NCBI GenBank assembly: GCA_964597305.1
Contig: CAZQWU010000010.1
Span: forward strand, 1-36,790
Direction: 5' to 3'
Source: UBA7398 sp964597305
GTDB taxonomy: Bacteria; Actinomycetota; Actinomycetes; Nanopelagicales; Nanopelagicaceae
DNA: 36,790 nt
In this document: positions 24,103 through 31,913 of the stretch, piece by piece
Position numbering within the stretch: position 1 is the first letter of the stretch
Layout: each line of letters begins with the position of its first letter
Program-made: the position numbers and the translations under genes
The notes under the pieces: generated by a model
What the model was told of the DNA's origin: nothing
Database searches by the model: none
What the model saw: only the letters and a program-made list of their open reading frames with translations

Positions 24103-24764
24103 TGACCGTGCGAAAAGTAACTGCATCAGTGATAGTCATGTCAGTCTCTTTATTTGCATTGTTGTTGGCTCCAGCGACTACACAAGCTGATGATGTCAAA
24201 CTCAATTGCACTAAAACTAAAGCAACGGGTCATTCACCGATACAAATACCTACACCAACAGTAATTCTTAAAAAAGTTCCAAAGCAGATTACCTTCGTAA
24301 CAAATTGTGGAAACATCGTGGTGACACCAAGCCCTGCAGCGCCAGTTGCTTTGACAGCAATTACGGCACTTGCAAAAGGTGGCTTCTATGACAAAAGTCT
24401 CTGTCATCGCCTTACGACCGGAGGAATATTTGTTCTGCAATGTGGCGATCCAACCGCGACTGGAACCGGTGGCCCCATGTTTACATTCGGAAATGAAAAT
24501 CTCCCCAAAGAAGGAAAGAATAATTACCCCGCCGGAACGGTAGCCATGGCCAATGGCGGGCCAGCGAATCTCAACTCCAATGGCAGCCAATTTTTCTTTG
24601 TTTATGAAGACTCGACATTAAATCCCGCGGTGTATCCGATTTGGGGAAAAATCAAATCGGGACTAGAAATTGTAAAAGCAATAGGAACGATCGGCACCAA
24701 AAATGGCGCTCAAGATGGTTCACCAAAACAAGTTATCGCAATTGAAAAAATAATTATTAGTTAG
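24099..24764 (+). CDS. Secreted cyclophilin-type peptidyl-prolyl isomerase
   Basis: Proline cis-trans isomerase acting outside the membrane, 221 residues. An N-terminal signal peptide has the hydrophobic core VIVMSVSLFALLLAP and a probable cleavage after TTQA. The cyclophilin domain begins near residue 55. FYDKSLCHRL provides the catalytic His-Arg. LQCGDPTATGTGGP, the NYPAGTVAMA stretch and NGSQFFFVYED are family blocks. Two cysteines near CHRL and LQCGD could form a disulfide. ATG 24099 overlaps the guaA stop as ATGA; ATGs at 24093 and 24102 are equivalent alternatives. Its 3' end overlaps the converging deacetylase gene by 8 nt with no terminator. Its coupling to guaA has no obvious functional reason. 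Confidence 0.92.
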   Translation: MMTVRKVTASVIVMSVSLFALLLAPATTQADDVKLNCTKTKATGHSPIQIPTPTVILKKVPKQITFVTNCGNIVVTPSPAAPVALTAITALAKGGFYDKSLCHRLTTGGIFVLQCGDPTATGTGGPMFTFGNENLPKEGKNNYPAGTVAMANGGPANLNSNGSQFFFVYEDSTLNPAVYPIWGKIKSGLEIVKAIGTIGTKNGAQDGSPKQVIAIEKIIIS

Positions 24765-25491
24765 TGTTCACAATTCGGAAGCGCTCTGCCAAGTGACCTT
24801 CCGGCAATCCGCAGGCTTGCCCATTCATCGCGCCCCATTCGCGAACCATCTCAGCCATTTTTTCATTATGTGCTGTTTGGCTTACGTGCGCTCGAAGTGC
24901 TGCAATTTTTTTATCAAAGGTTGATGTGATGTCAACGAAATGATCTGGTGTGTTATGAGCCATAACCCAAACCTCTTTTACCCGCCACGGTTCAAAACCT
25001 TCAGCTTTTAATTCGGTAAACGCAAAGGGATTTCGCGCATCGGGATACACCGCTTGTATCGCTGCTTCACCGGCTGCGAGGTGATCGGGATGTGAAGCGC
25101 CGATGCGATCCCAATTTCGCTCTGGTGATTGAATCAACATTCGATCTGGTTTTTTTGTACGGATGACTTTGACGATATCGCGACGCAATTCAATAGTAGG
25201 AATTAACCAGCCATCGCGATAATTGAGAAAAGTAATATCTGAAACTCCGAGAGCTTTTCCTGCATCGCGTTGCTCTTTTTGACGTACTGCAGGCATCTCT
25301 TCCATCGTTAGTCCCGATTCTTCGCCACCTTGATCGCCATTGGTGCAGATGCAATACGAAACCTCGATGCCTTTCTCTACCCAGTGCGCGATCGTTCCGC
25401 CTGCACCAAAATCACAATCATCAGGATGTGCAGTAACAACAAGTACTCGCTTAATTTCGCTATCAGGAAGTGGCGTATATGAAGTGGACAT
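24757..25491 (-). CDS. PIG-L/LmbE-family zinc deacetylase
   Basis: Zinc-dependent N-acetyl-sugar deacetylase family, 244 residues from the ATG at 25491. An upstream ATG at 25509 would add six residues, but AGAGGA lies between the two and fits the inner start. TAHPDDCDFGAGG supplies His22, Asp24 and Asp25. The second motif SHPDH supplies His134 and His137. Relatives include MshB and Mca of mycothiol metabolism and GlcNAc-PI deacetylases. The AHPDD-x-DFGAGG form here belongs to a broad group of unknown substrate, so I do not assign one. It is the only gene besides whiB on the minus strand. It is divergent from pcrA with promoters in a 54-bp gap. Confidence 0.88.
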   Translation of the reverse strand: MSTSYTPLPDSEIKRVLVVTAHPDDCDFGAGGTIAHWVEKGIEVSYCICTNGDQGGEESGLTMEEMPAVRQKEQRDAGKALGVSDITFLNYRDGWLIPTIELRRDIVKVIRTKKPDRMLIQSPERNWDRIGASHPDHLAAGEAAIQAVYPDARNPFAFTELKAEGFEPWRVKEVWVMAHNTPDHFVDITSTFDKKIAALRAHVSQTAHNEKMAEMVREWGAMNGQACGLPEGHLAERFRIVNTN

Positions 25492-25512
25492 AGGCGGTAA
25501 TCCTCTCATGCG

Positions 25513-25518
25513 ACCATA
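25513..25518 (-). promoter_or_regulatory. Putative -10 element of the PIG-L deacetylase gene
   Basis: On the minus strand TATGGT (25518-25513) fits TAnnnT. It would give a short leader containing AGAGGA before the ATG at 25491. No clear -35 is seen. Confidence 0.35.
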
Positions 25519-25532
25519 ACAGTGCCGATCGC

Positions 25533-25538
25533 TAGACT
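25533..25538 (+). promoter_or_regulatory. Putative -10 element for a leaderless pcrA transcript
   Basis: TAGACT lies 7 nt before the ATG at 25546, and there is no Shine-Dalgarno before that ATG. The spacing fits initiation at the start codon itself. No clear -35 is seen. Confidence 0.5.
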
Positions 25539-25545
25539 CCCGAAT

Positions 25546-27756
25546 ATGTCGTTACTTGAGGGACTTAACCCACAACAACAGGCGGCTGTCACACATCACG
25601 GTGGCCCACTTCTTGTTGTTGCAGGTGCAGGCTCAGGAAAAACTCGTGTTCTGACGAGACGGATTGCTTATTTATTGGCGGAACGTCATGTCGCGCCATT
25701 TGAAATATTAGCAATCACTTTTACCAACAAAGCCGCTGGCGAAATGAAAGAGCGCGTAACAGCGTTAGTAGGTCAGCGAGCGAAGGCGATGTGGGTCTCG
25801 ACATTTCACTCGGCTTGTGTTCGAATTCTTCGACAAGAAGCGATCAAACTTGGCTATTCAAATACTTTTACTATTTATGATCAAGCCGATAGTTTGCGAT
25901 TGATCCAATTAGTAATGCGCGATCTCAATCTCGATCCTAAACGATACTCAGCGCGCGCTATTCAAGGGCTCATATCTCAGGCTAAAAATGAACTTCAAGG
26001 ACCTGCCGATTACCTCGATTCAACTCAGAATAATTTTGAACAAACGGTTGCAGAGGTATATGCCATCTATCAGAAACGTTTAGGAGGTGCGAACGCTATG
26101 GATTTTGATGATCTCATCATGAAGTCAGTAGATCTCTTACGTCGATTTCCCGACTCACGAGCGAGATATCGCCATCGTTTTCGCCATGTACTCGTCGATG
26201 AATATCAGGATACCAACCATGCGCAATATGCACTTATTCGCGAATTAGTTGGTGATGAGATTGAAGGGATTCCAGCTGCCGAACTCTGCGTTGTCGGTGA
26301 TGCCGATCAATCAATTTATGGATTCCGAGGGGCAACTATTCGCAATATTTTGCAATTTGAAGCGGATTACCCCAATGCCACGACCATTTTATTAGAACAA
26401 AATTATCGTTCGACCCAAAATATTCTTAGTGCAGCAAATTCAGTGATTTCAAAAAACGAGAGTCGTAAAGAGAAAAATTTATGGTCAGAGGCTGGAAGTG
26501 GCCCGTTACTAACGGGTTTTGTAGCGGAGAACGAACATAGCGAAGCTGAATTTGTGCGAGATGAAATTCTTAGGCTACGCGGAGAAAACCTTTCGTTACC
26601 TGGCGAAACAGCAGTTTTTTATCGAACAAATGCGCAATCTCGTGTATTTGAAGAAGTGTTTATGAGAGCAACGATTCCCTACAAAGTTGTTGGCGGCGTG
26701 CGATTTTACGAGCGGAAAGAAGTGAAAGACCTATTGGCGTACTTGCGAGTGATCGCAAATCCCGAAGACGAGGTCTCACTGCGAAGAATAATAAACACAC
26801 CGAAACGTGGGATTGGTGATCGAGCGCTTGATGCAATCGCGGAAAGTGCACGCCGTCGAGGTCTTTCACTCTGGGGAGCAATGTCGCAGATTGAAGATTC
26901 TGATATTCCAGCGCGCTCCGTTACCGCTATCGATTCTTTTGTTTCCCTCATCATTGCGCTTCGTACATTACTTGAGGCAAAAACAAAACCATCAATTATC
27001 GCTGCCGCCGTTCTCGAACAATCAGGTTTACTTGATGAATTGAAAAACAGTGGCGATCCGCAAGATGAAGTTCGAATTGAAAACTTAGAAGAACTTGTTG
27101 CAGTGGCTGAAGAGTATGAAGAAGGTGAAGTAGATGAGGGCGAAGAGATTTCACTAGCTGGCTTTCTCGAAGATGTTGCACTTGTTGCTGATTCCGATGA
27201 GATTCCCGATGGAGAAGATCATGGTGGAGTCGTTACGTTGATGACTTTACATACAGCAAAAGGTCTCGAGTTCCCGACGGTCTTTCTCACCGGAATGGAA
27301 GAAGGAGTTTTTCCCCATTCACGATCACTGGGTGAAAAAAAAGAATTGGAAGAAGAACGACGTCTTGCATATGTAGGGCTCACGCGCGCGCAACGATATC
27401 TTTATCTTTCACGAGCAGAATATCGATCTGCATGGGGAGCGCCGAATTACAATCCGCCATCACGCTTTCTCGATGAAATTCCACCAGACATCATTAAGTG
27501 GAATCATGGTGGTGATCGCGCTTACTCATCAGTGAAGACAACACGAAAATTTAATGCGCCACCTCCTAAACCAACTGGAAAGAAATCGGTTGTCATGGAA
27601 TTGACGGCGGGAGATCGAGTCACACATGACACATTTGGATTAGGTACTGTGATAGCGGTCACCGGAGAGGGCGATAAAGCGGAGGCGACAATTGATTTTG
27701 GAACATTTGGCCAGAAGCGTTTATTGCTCCGTTATGCGCCGGTGGGTAAGTTATGA
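25546..27756 (+). CDS. pcrA: ATP-dependent DNA helicase PcrA/UvrD
   Basis: Superfamily 1A 3'-5' helicase of DNA repair, 736 residues from ATG 25546. GTG 25522 would add eight residues and lie upstream of the -10 box. The Q-motif is GLNPQQQAAV. Walker A is GAGSGKT (27-33). The other helicase motifs are TFTNKAAGEMKERV, VLVDEYQDTN (Walker B), VGDADQSIYGFRGA, the QNYRS motif, TAKGLEFPTVFLTGMEEG and YVGLTRAQ. The last 50 residues (GDRVTHDTFGLGTVIAV onward) form the Tudor-like module that docks PcrA/UvrD on RNA polymerase. The stop overlaps the next gene as ATGA. From memory, pcrA also sits upstream of a B12 mutase subunit and sucCD in Streptomyces. Confidence 0.97.
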   Translation: MSLLEGLNPQQQAAVTHHGGPLLVVAGAGSGKTRVLTRRIAYLLAERHVAPFEILAITFTNKAAGEMKERVTALVGQRAKAMWVSTFHSACVRILRQEAIKLGYSNTFTIYDQADSLRLIQLVMRDLNLDPKRYSARAIQGLISQAKNELQGPADYLDSTQNNFEQTVAEVYAIYQKRLGGANAMDFDDLIMKSVDLLRRFPDSRARYRHRFRHVLVDEYQDTNHAQYALIRELVGDEIEGIPAAELCVVGDADQSIYGFRGATIRNILQFEADYPNATTILLEQNYRSTQNILSAANSVISKNESRKEKNLWSEAGSGPLLTGFVAENEHSEAEFVRDEILRLRGENLSLPGETAVFYRTNAQSRVFEEVFMRATIPYKVVGGVRFYERKEVKDLLAYLRVIANPEDEVSLRRIINTPKRGIGDRALDAIAESARRRGLSLWGAMSQIEDSDIPARSVTAIDSFVSLIIALRTLLEAKTKPSIIAAAVLEQSGLLDELKNSGDPQDEVRIENLEELVAVAEEYEEGEVDEGEEISLAGFLEDVALVADSDEIPDGEDHGGVVTLMTLHTAKGLEFPTVFLTGMEEGVFPHSRSLGEKKELEEERRLAYVGLTRAQRYLYLSRAEYRSAWGAPNYNPPSRFLDEIPPDIIKWNHGGDRAYSSVKTTRKFNAPPPKPTGKKSVVMELTAGDRVTHDTFGLGTVIAVTGEGDKAEATIDFGTFGQKRLLLRYAPVGKL

Positions 27757-28160
27757 ACGTGTCAGTGACCTCACCGATTCGAGTTGTTGTCGCAAAACCG
27801 GGGCTCGATGGCCACGATCGTGGAGCAAAAGTTGTTGCTCGCGCATTACGTGATGCCGGATGCGAAGTTATCTACACAGGTCTCCATCAAACTCCAGAAC
27901 AAATTGTCGCTACTGCAATTCAAGAGGATGCGGATGCGATTGGTTTATCAATTCTCTCTGGTGCGCATATGACGCTCTTTGCTCGAATTATCGAATTACT
28001 TAAAAAAGAAAATGCCAGCGATATCGTGATATTCGGCGGCGGAATTATTCCGGATGCAGATATTGTTGAATTAAAGAAAATTGGCGTGGCAGAAATTTTT
28101 ACACCTGGCGCACCGATGGAAGACATTGTTACCTGGCTTAAATCCGCAGTAAAAAATTAA
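27753..28160 (+). CDS. Small cobalamin-binding subunit of an acyl-CoA mutase (IcmB/methylmalonyl-CoA mutase C-domain type)
   Basis: Stand-alone B12-binding domain, 135 residues. It contains the canonical motif D19-x-H21-x-x-G24 in PGLDGHDRG, where His21 is the lower cobalt ligand. LSILSGAHM (S-x-L region) and IFGGGIIP (GG loop) bind the cobalamin tail. This is the domain found at the C-terminus of methylmalonyl-CoA mutase and as the separate small subunit of isobutyryl-CoA mutase (IcmB) in Streptomyces, where its place between pcrA and sucCD is, from memory, the same. It needs a large catalytic subunit, which is not in the window. The neighbour sucC makes sense because methylmalonyl-CoA mutase yields succinyl-CoA. 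It overlaps pcrA by 4 nt. Confidence 0.9.
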   Translation: MNVSVTSPIRVVVAKPGLDGHDRGAKVVARALRDAGCEVIYTGLHQTPEQIVATAIQEDADAIGLSILSGAHMTLFARIIELLKKENASDIVIFGGGIIPDADIVELKKIGVAEIFTPGAPMEDIVTWLKSAVKN

Positions 28161-28172
28161 GAAAGGTCATTC

Positions 28173-29336
28173 ATGGATTTATTTGAGTATCAAGCGCGCG
28201 ATCTTTTTGAGGCGCATGGCGTGCCCGTTCTCAAAGGTGCGGTAGCGACAACACCTGAGCAAGCGCGAACTGCAGCTTCTGCCATGGGTGGAAAAGTTGT
28301 TGTCAAAGCACAGGTGAAGGTAGGCGGCCGAGGTAAAGCAGGGGGCGTCAAACTCGCAGAGAATGGCGATGATGCCTTGACAAAGGCAGAGGCAATTCTC
28401 GGAATGGATATTAAGGGCCACACTGTTCATAAAGTCATGATTGCCCAAGCCGCGCCAATTGAAAGTGAATACTACTTAGCAATTTTGCTCGATCGTGCGA
28501 ATCGATCCTTTCTTGTGATGGCATCGGTTTCTGGAGGCATGGACATAGAAGAAGTCGCTCATAAAACTCCAGAAAAATTAGCAAAAGTAAATATTGATCC
28601 TAACGTCGGCATCTCACCTGCCACTGCGCTCGACATCGTGCGCAAAGGGGGTTTTCCTTCAGATGTAGAAGGTCAAGTCGCCGATGTTTTAGTGACGTTA
28701 TGGAAAACATTTGTAAGTGAAGATGCGACCTTGGTTGAAGTAAACCCACTCGTGAAAACTGTTGATGGCCGAATCATTGCCCTTGATGGGAAAGTAACGC
28801 TCGATGATAATGCAGAGTTTCGCCACGAATCCCATAGCGCCTTGGTGGATCATGCTTCAACCGATCCATTAGAAAAAGCAGCAAAAGAAAAAGACCTCAA
28901 CTACGTCAAACTCAATGGTGAGGTAGGAATTATTGGCAATGGCGCAGGGCTTGTGATGAGCACTCTGGATGTCGTTGCCTATGCCGGTGAGAAATATGGT
29001 GGCGTAAAACCCGCAAACTTTCTTGATATCGGTGGTGGAGCCTCTGCACAAGTAATGGCAGATGGCCTCTCGATTATTTTGGGAGATAAGGATGTGAAGA
29101 GCGTATTCGTTAATGTGTTTGGTGGCATTACTGCCTGCGATGCAGTAGCTAATGGCATTGTGCAAGCGCTACAGATCCTTGGACCAAAAGCAACTAAACC
29201 CATTGTTGTTCGACTCGATGGTAATAATGTCAATGAGGGTCGGCGCATTTTGAACGAAGCGGCTCATCCCCTCGTACAACAATTAGACACGATGGATGGT
29301 GCAGCCCGTCGCGCTGCAGAATTGGCGGCGAAATAA
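28173..29336 (+). CDS. sucC: Succinyl-CoA synthetase beta subunit (ADP-forming)
   Basis: ATP-grasp subunit of the TCA enzyme that makes ATP or GTP from succinyl-CoA, 387 residues. It starts MDLFEYQARDLFEAHGVPV, the family N-terminus. VVKAQVKVGGRGKAGGVKLA forms the nucleotide-binding region. The EVNPLVKT and the GGITACDAVANGIV stretches contact nucleotide and the alpha subunit. GAAAGG at 28161-28166 stands 6 nt before the ATG. It overlaps sucD by 1 nt (TAATG). Confidence 0.98.
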   Translation: MDLFEYQARDLFEAHGVPVLKGAVATTPEQARTAASAMGGKVVVKAQVKVGGRGKAGGVKLAENGDDALTKAEAILGMDIKGHTVHKVMIAQAAPIESEYYLAILLDRANRSFLVMASVSGGMDIEEVAHKTPEKLAKVNIDPNVGISPATALDIVRKGGFPSDVEGQVADVLVTLWKTFVSEDATLVEVNPLVKTVDGRIIALDGKVTLDDNAEFRHESHSALVDHASTDPLEKAAKEKDLNYVKLNGEVGIIGNGAGLVMSTLDVVAYAGEKYGGVKPANFLDIGGGASAQVMADGLSIILGDKDVKSVFVNVFGGITACDAVANGIVQALQILGPKATKPIVVRLDGNNVNEGRRILNEAAHPLVQQLDTMDGAARRAAELAAK

Positions 29337-30217
29337 TGGCGATTTTTCTCAATGCTCAAAGCAAAGTCATTGTTCAAGGAATGACAGGTTCTGAAGGAAC
29401 AAAACATACAAAGCGAATGCTCGCCTCAGGTACAAAAGTTGTGGGCGGTGTAACGCCAGGTAAAGGTGGCCAATCAGTTGATATTGATGGTCACTCGCTA
29501 CCAGTTTTCAATTCAGTTTCAGAGGCGGTCGCAGCAACAGGCGCAAACACGTCAGTAGTTTTTGTTCCACCAAAATTTGCAAAAGCTGCAGTAATCGATG
29601 CCATTGATGCTCGTGTTCCCTTAGTTGTCGTCATCACAGAGGGAATTCCCGTTCACGACACAGCAGCATTCTTTGCCTATGCACAATCACACGGCACGAC
29701 TCGGTTGATTGGACCCAATTGCCCAGGACTTATTAGTCCGGGCCAATCCAACGTTGGCATTATTCCGTCAGATATCACTGGCCCTGGAAAAATAGGTTTG
29801 GTGTCAAAATCTGGAACTCTGACATATCAGATGATGTACGAGTTACGAGATTTTGGCTTTAGTACTGCCGTGGGAATTGGTGGCGACCCCATTATCGGAA
29901 CTACGCATATCGATTGTTTAAAGGCTTTCCAAGATGATCCTGATACCGAAGCAATTGTGATGATCGGTGAAATCGGCGGTGATGCGGAAGAACGTGCAGC
30001 TGCGTTTATTAAAGAGTATGTAACAAAACCGGTGGTCGGCTATGTTGCAGGATTTACGGCCCCTGAAGGAAAAACTATGGGTCACGCAGGTGCAATAGTT
30101 TCTGGATCATCGGGAACTGCGGCGGCGAAGAAAACTGCGCTAGAGGCTGCTGGCGTTAAAGTTGGTCAAACGCCGAGTGAAACAGCAGCGCTCATGCGCG
30201 CCATTCTGCAAAAATAA
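29336..30217 (+). CDS. sucD: Succinyl-CoA synthetase alpha subunit
   Basis: CoA-binding, phosphohistidine-bearing subunit, 293 residues. VIVQGMTGSEGTKHTKRML and VGGVTPGKGGQ belong to the CoA-binding Rossmann domain. SKSGTLTYQ, the GIGGDPIIGT stretch and MGHAGAIVSGSSGTA follow. The phosphorylated histidine is His250 in MGHAGA. It overlaps sucC by 1 nt. Three bases separate it from the membrane-protein gene that follows. Confidence 0.98.
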   Translation: MAIFLNAQSKVIVQGMTGSEGTKHTKRMLASGTKVVGGVTPGKGGQSVDIDGHSLPVFNSVSEAVAATGANTSVVFVPPKFAKAAVIDAIDARVPLVVVITEGIPVHDTAAFFAYAQSHGTTRLIGPNCPGLISPGQSNVGIIPSDITGPGKIGLVSKSGTLTYQMMYELRDFGFSTAVGIGGDPIIGTTHIDCLKAFQDDPDTEAIVMIGEIGGDAEERAAAFIKEYVTKPVVGYVAGFTAPEGKTMGHAGAIVSGSSGTAAAKKTALEAAGVKVGQTPSETAALMRAILQK

Positions 30218-30220
30218 TTC

Positions 30221-31339
30221 ATGCTCCGTAGCGCTCTGCGAATTAGTTTTCAGCAAGCGCTACGAAGTGCAGCGCTTCTTATTCTTCCGTTGGCTTTTGG
30301 CGCTCTTGTCATTTGGGCAACGGCTGGAAGTGGGATGGGACAGACCAGCGATCCACTCCGGGCATCGATCTGGTTATGGCTTGCTGCCAATCACATACCG
30401 AGCGTCGGAAAAACTGCCGACATCATTCAGTGGCTTTCTTATCTTCCATTAGGTTCACTTTTTCCAATTTTTCTCGCACTTCGAAGCGGGTTTCTTCGGG
30501 CTTCAGCCAAGATTCAACCTGACACGAGAAAGGCGACACATCAGATACTTCTCCTGATCTCACTCGGGTATGCCCTTATCGCAACAGCGCTCTCATTACT
30601 CAGTGCACAATCGACCTTAACTTTCCCTTGGTATTTCACCTTTCCTATTACCTTCATTGTGAGTTTTGTTTCAACATATATTGCATCAGAACTTCGACCT
30701 GACCACTCGCATAATAAACCGTGGCACATTGGAGTGAAATATGGCGTTTTAACCTTTCTCGTGCTCTGGGCCATAGCCACTTTTGTTACTGCGCTGTCAC
30801 TCGCATTTCATTTCTCTGATGTGACATCGTTAACGACTGTCATACAACCAGGAATTTTTGGTGGCATCACCTTTCTTGCGATTCAAATTCTTTATTTACC
30901 AAATGTGACAATTGCAACTCTTTCCTACCTCGTCGGCGCAGGTTTCACAATCGGTAGCGGATCATTGATACATCCACTCGTACACCGGTTATCAGAAATA
31001 CCTGCACTACCGATTCTTGGTGCTCTTCCTACTCAGGCAAATCCTTTTGCATTATTCGCTGTCATTGTCTCCATTGCGTTAAGTGCATTTACCGTGGTCA
31101 GAATTCATCGCCATTTTCGTGAAAATGTGCAATCGCAGCGGGCGATTCAGCACGCGTTAACAGCCTATCTCGCTACAAACTTCCTCGTCGCAATGACAGT
31201 AGGTTTACTGAGCATGGGAAGTTTGTTTAATCGAAATCTCTCGCTCGTTGGTCCTACATGGTTTTTTGCCGGGGTTGTAACTGCTGAATTATTTGTCGGT
31301 GTCATCGCGAGCCACATTCTTGCGAAAAAGTACTTATGA
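30221..31339 (+). CDS. DUF6350 family polytopic membrane protein
   Basis: Conserved actinobacterial membrane protein of unknown function, 372 residues, with about nine or ten hydrophobic segments and no signal peptide. The best family mark is the region LPNVTIATLSYLVGAGFTIG followed by SGSLIHPLVHRLSEIPALP. This is the PN...SY..G.GF..G...P....L...PA.P block of DUF6350. It lies between sucD and purN, its usual neighbours in Streptomyces and relatives. It begins 3 nt after the sucD stop and is presumably co-transcribed. No catalytic motif is recognised, and a role in purine metabolism should not be assumed from position. Confidence 0.85.
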   Translation: MLRSALRISFQQALRSAALLILPLAFGALVIWATAGSGMGQTSDPLRASIWLWLAANHIPSVGKTADIIQWLSYLPLGSLFPIFLALRSGFLRASAKIQPDTRKATHQILLLISLGYALIATALSLLSAQSTLTFPWYFTFPITFIVSFVSTYIASELRPDHSHNKPWHIGVKYGVLTFLVLWAIATFVTALSLAFHFSDVTSLTTVIQPGIFGGITFLAIQILYLPNVTIATLSYLVGAGFTIGSGSLIHPLVHRLSEIPALPILGALPTQANPFALFAVIVSIALSAFTVVRIHRHFRENVQSQRAIQHALTAYLATNFLVAMTVGLLSMGSLFNRNLSLVGPTWFFAGVVTAELFVGVIASHILAKKYL

Positions 31340-31349
31340 AAAAATTACC

Positions 31350-31913
31350 ATGACTTTTCGAATTGTCATTCTTGCATCAGGAAGTGGAACCCTGACACAA
31401 GCAATTATCAATGCACACGAGGCGAGTAGGTTACCGATAGAAATAGCAGCGGTAATTTCTGACAAACAATCTGAAGTGCTGGCGCGTGCCATCCGACACA
31501 ACATTCCTGCATTCCATCTTCCAGTAACGGGTGATCGCTCAGCGTGGGATTCAAAATTGTTCAGCATGGTTGATGAACTTCAGCCTGACTTAGTTGTCAG
31601 CGCAGGGTTTATGCGAATATTGGCGCCAGATTTCGTTACCCGATTTCGATGTATTAATTCTCATCCTTCCTTACTCCCACTCTTTCCAGGAGCTCACGCA
31701 GTTCGTGATGCGCTCGCTGCTCACGTTTCTGAAACAGGCTGTACTGTTCATTGGATTGATAGCGGAGTTGATACCGGGCCGATCATCGCGCAAGTAACCG
31801 TACCCATTAACCTCGGTGATACGGAAGAAGTTGTTCATGAACGTATTAAGATTGCCGAACGCGCTCTCATTGTTGAGATCATCGCGACTCTGGCTGGTGA
31901 GGAAAAAGTGTGA
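31350..31913 (+). CDS. purN: Phosphoribosylglycinamide formyltransferase
   Basis: Third step of de novo purine synthesis: 10-formyl-THF plus GAR gives FGAR. 187 residues from ATG 31350; the longer frame upstream runs inside the membrane-protein gene. ILASGSGTLTQAII is the phosphate-binding start (SGxGSN is the common form, here SGSGTL). The catalytic triad is complete: Asn103 and His105 in INSHPSLLP, Asp141 in GVDTGPI. The ribosome binding site is weak. The stop overlaps purH as GTGA. purN-purH adjacency supplies two formyl-transfer steps of the same pathway, and folD downstream supplies the C1 carrier. Confidence 0.96.
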   Translation: MTFRIVILASGSGTLTQAIINAHEASRLPIEIAAVISDKQSEVLARAIRHNIPAFHLPVTGDRSAWDSKLFSMVDELQPDLVVSAGFMRILAPDFVTRFRCINSHPSLLPLFPGAHAVRDALAAHVSETGCTVHWIDSGVDTGPIIAQVTVPINLGDTEEVVHERIKIAERALIVEIIATLAGEEKV

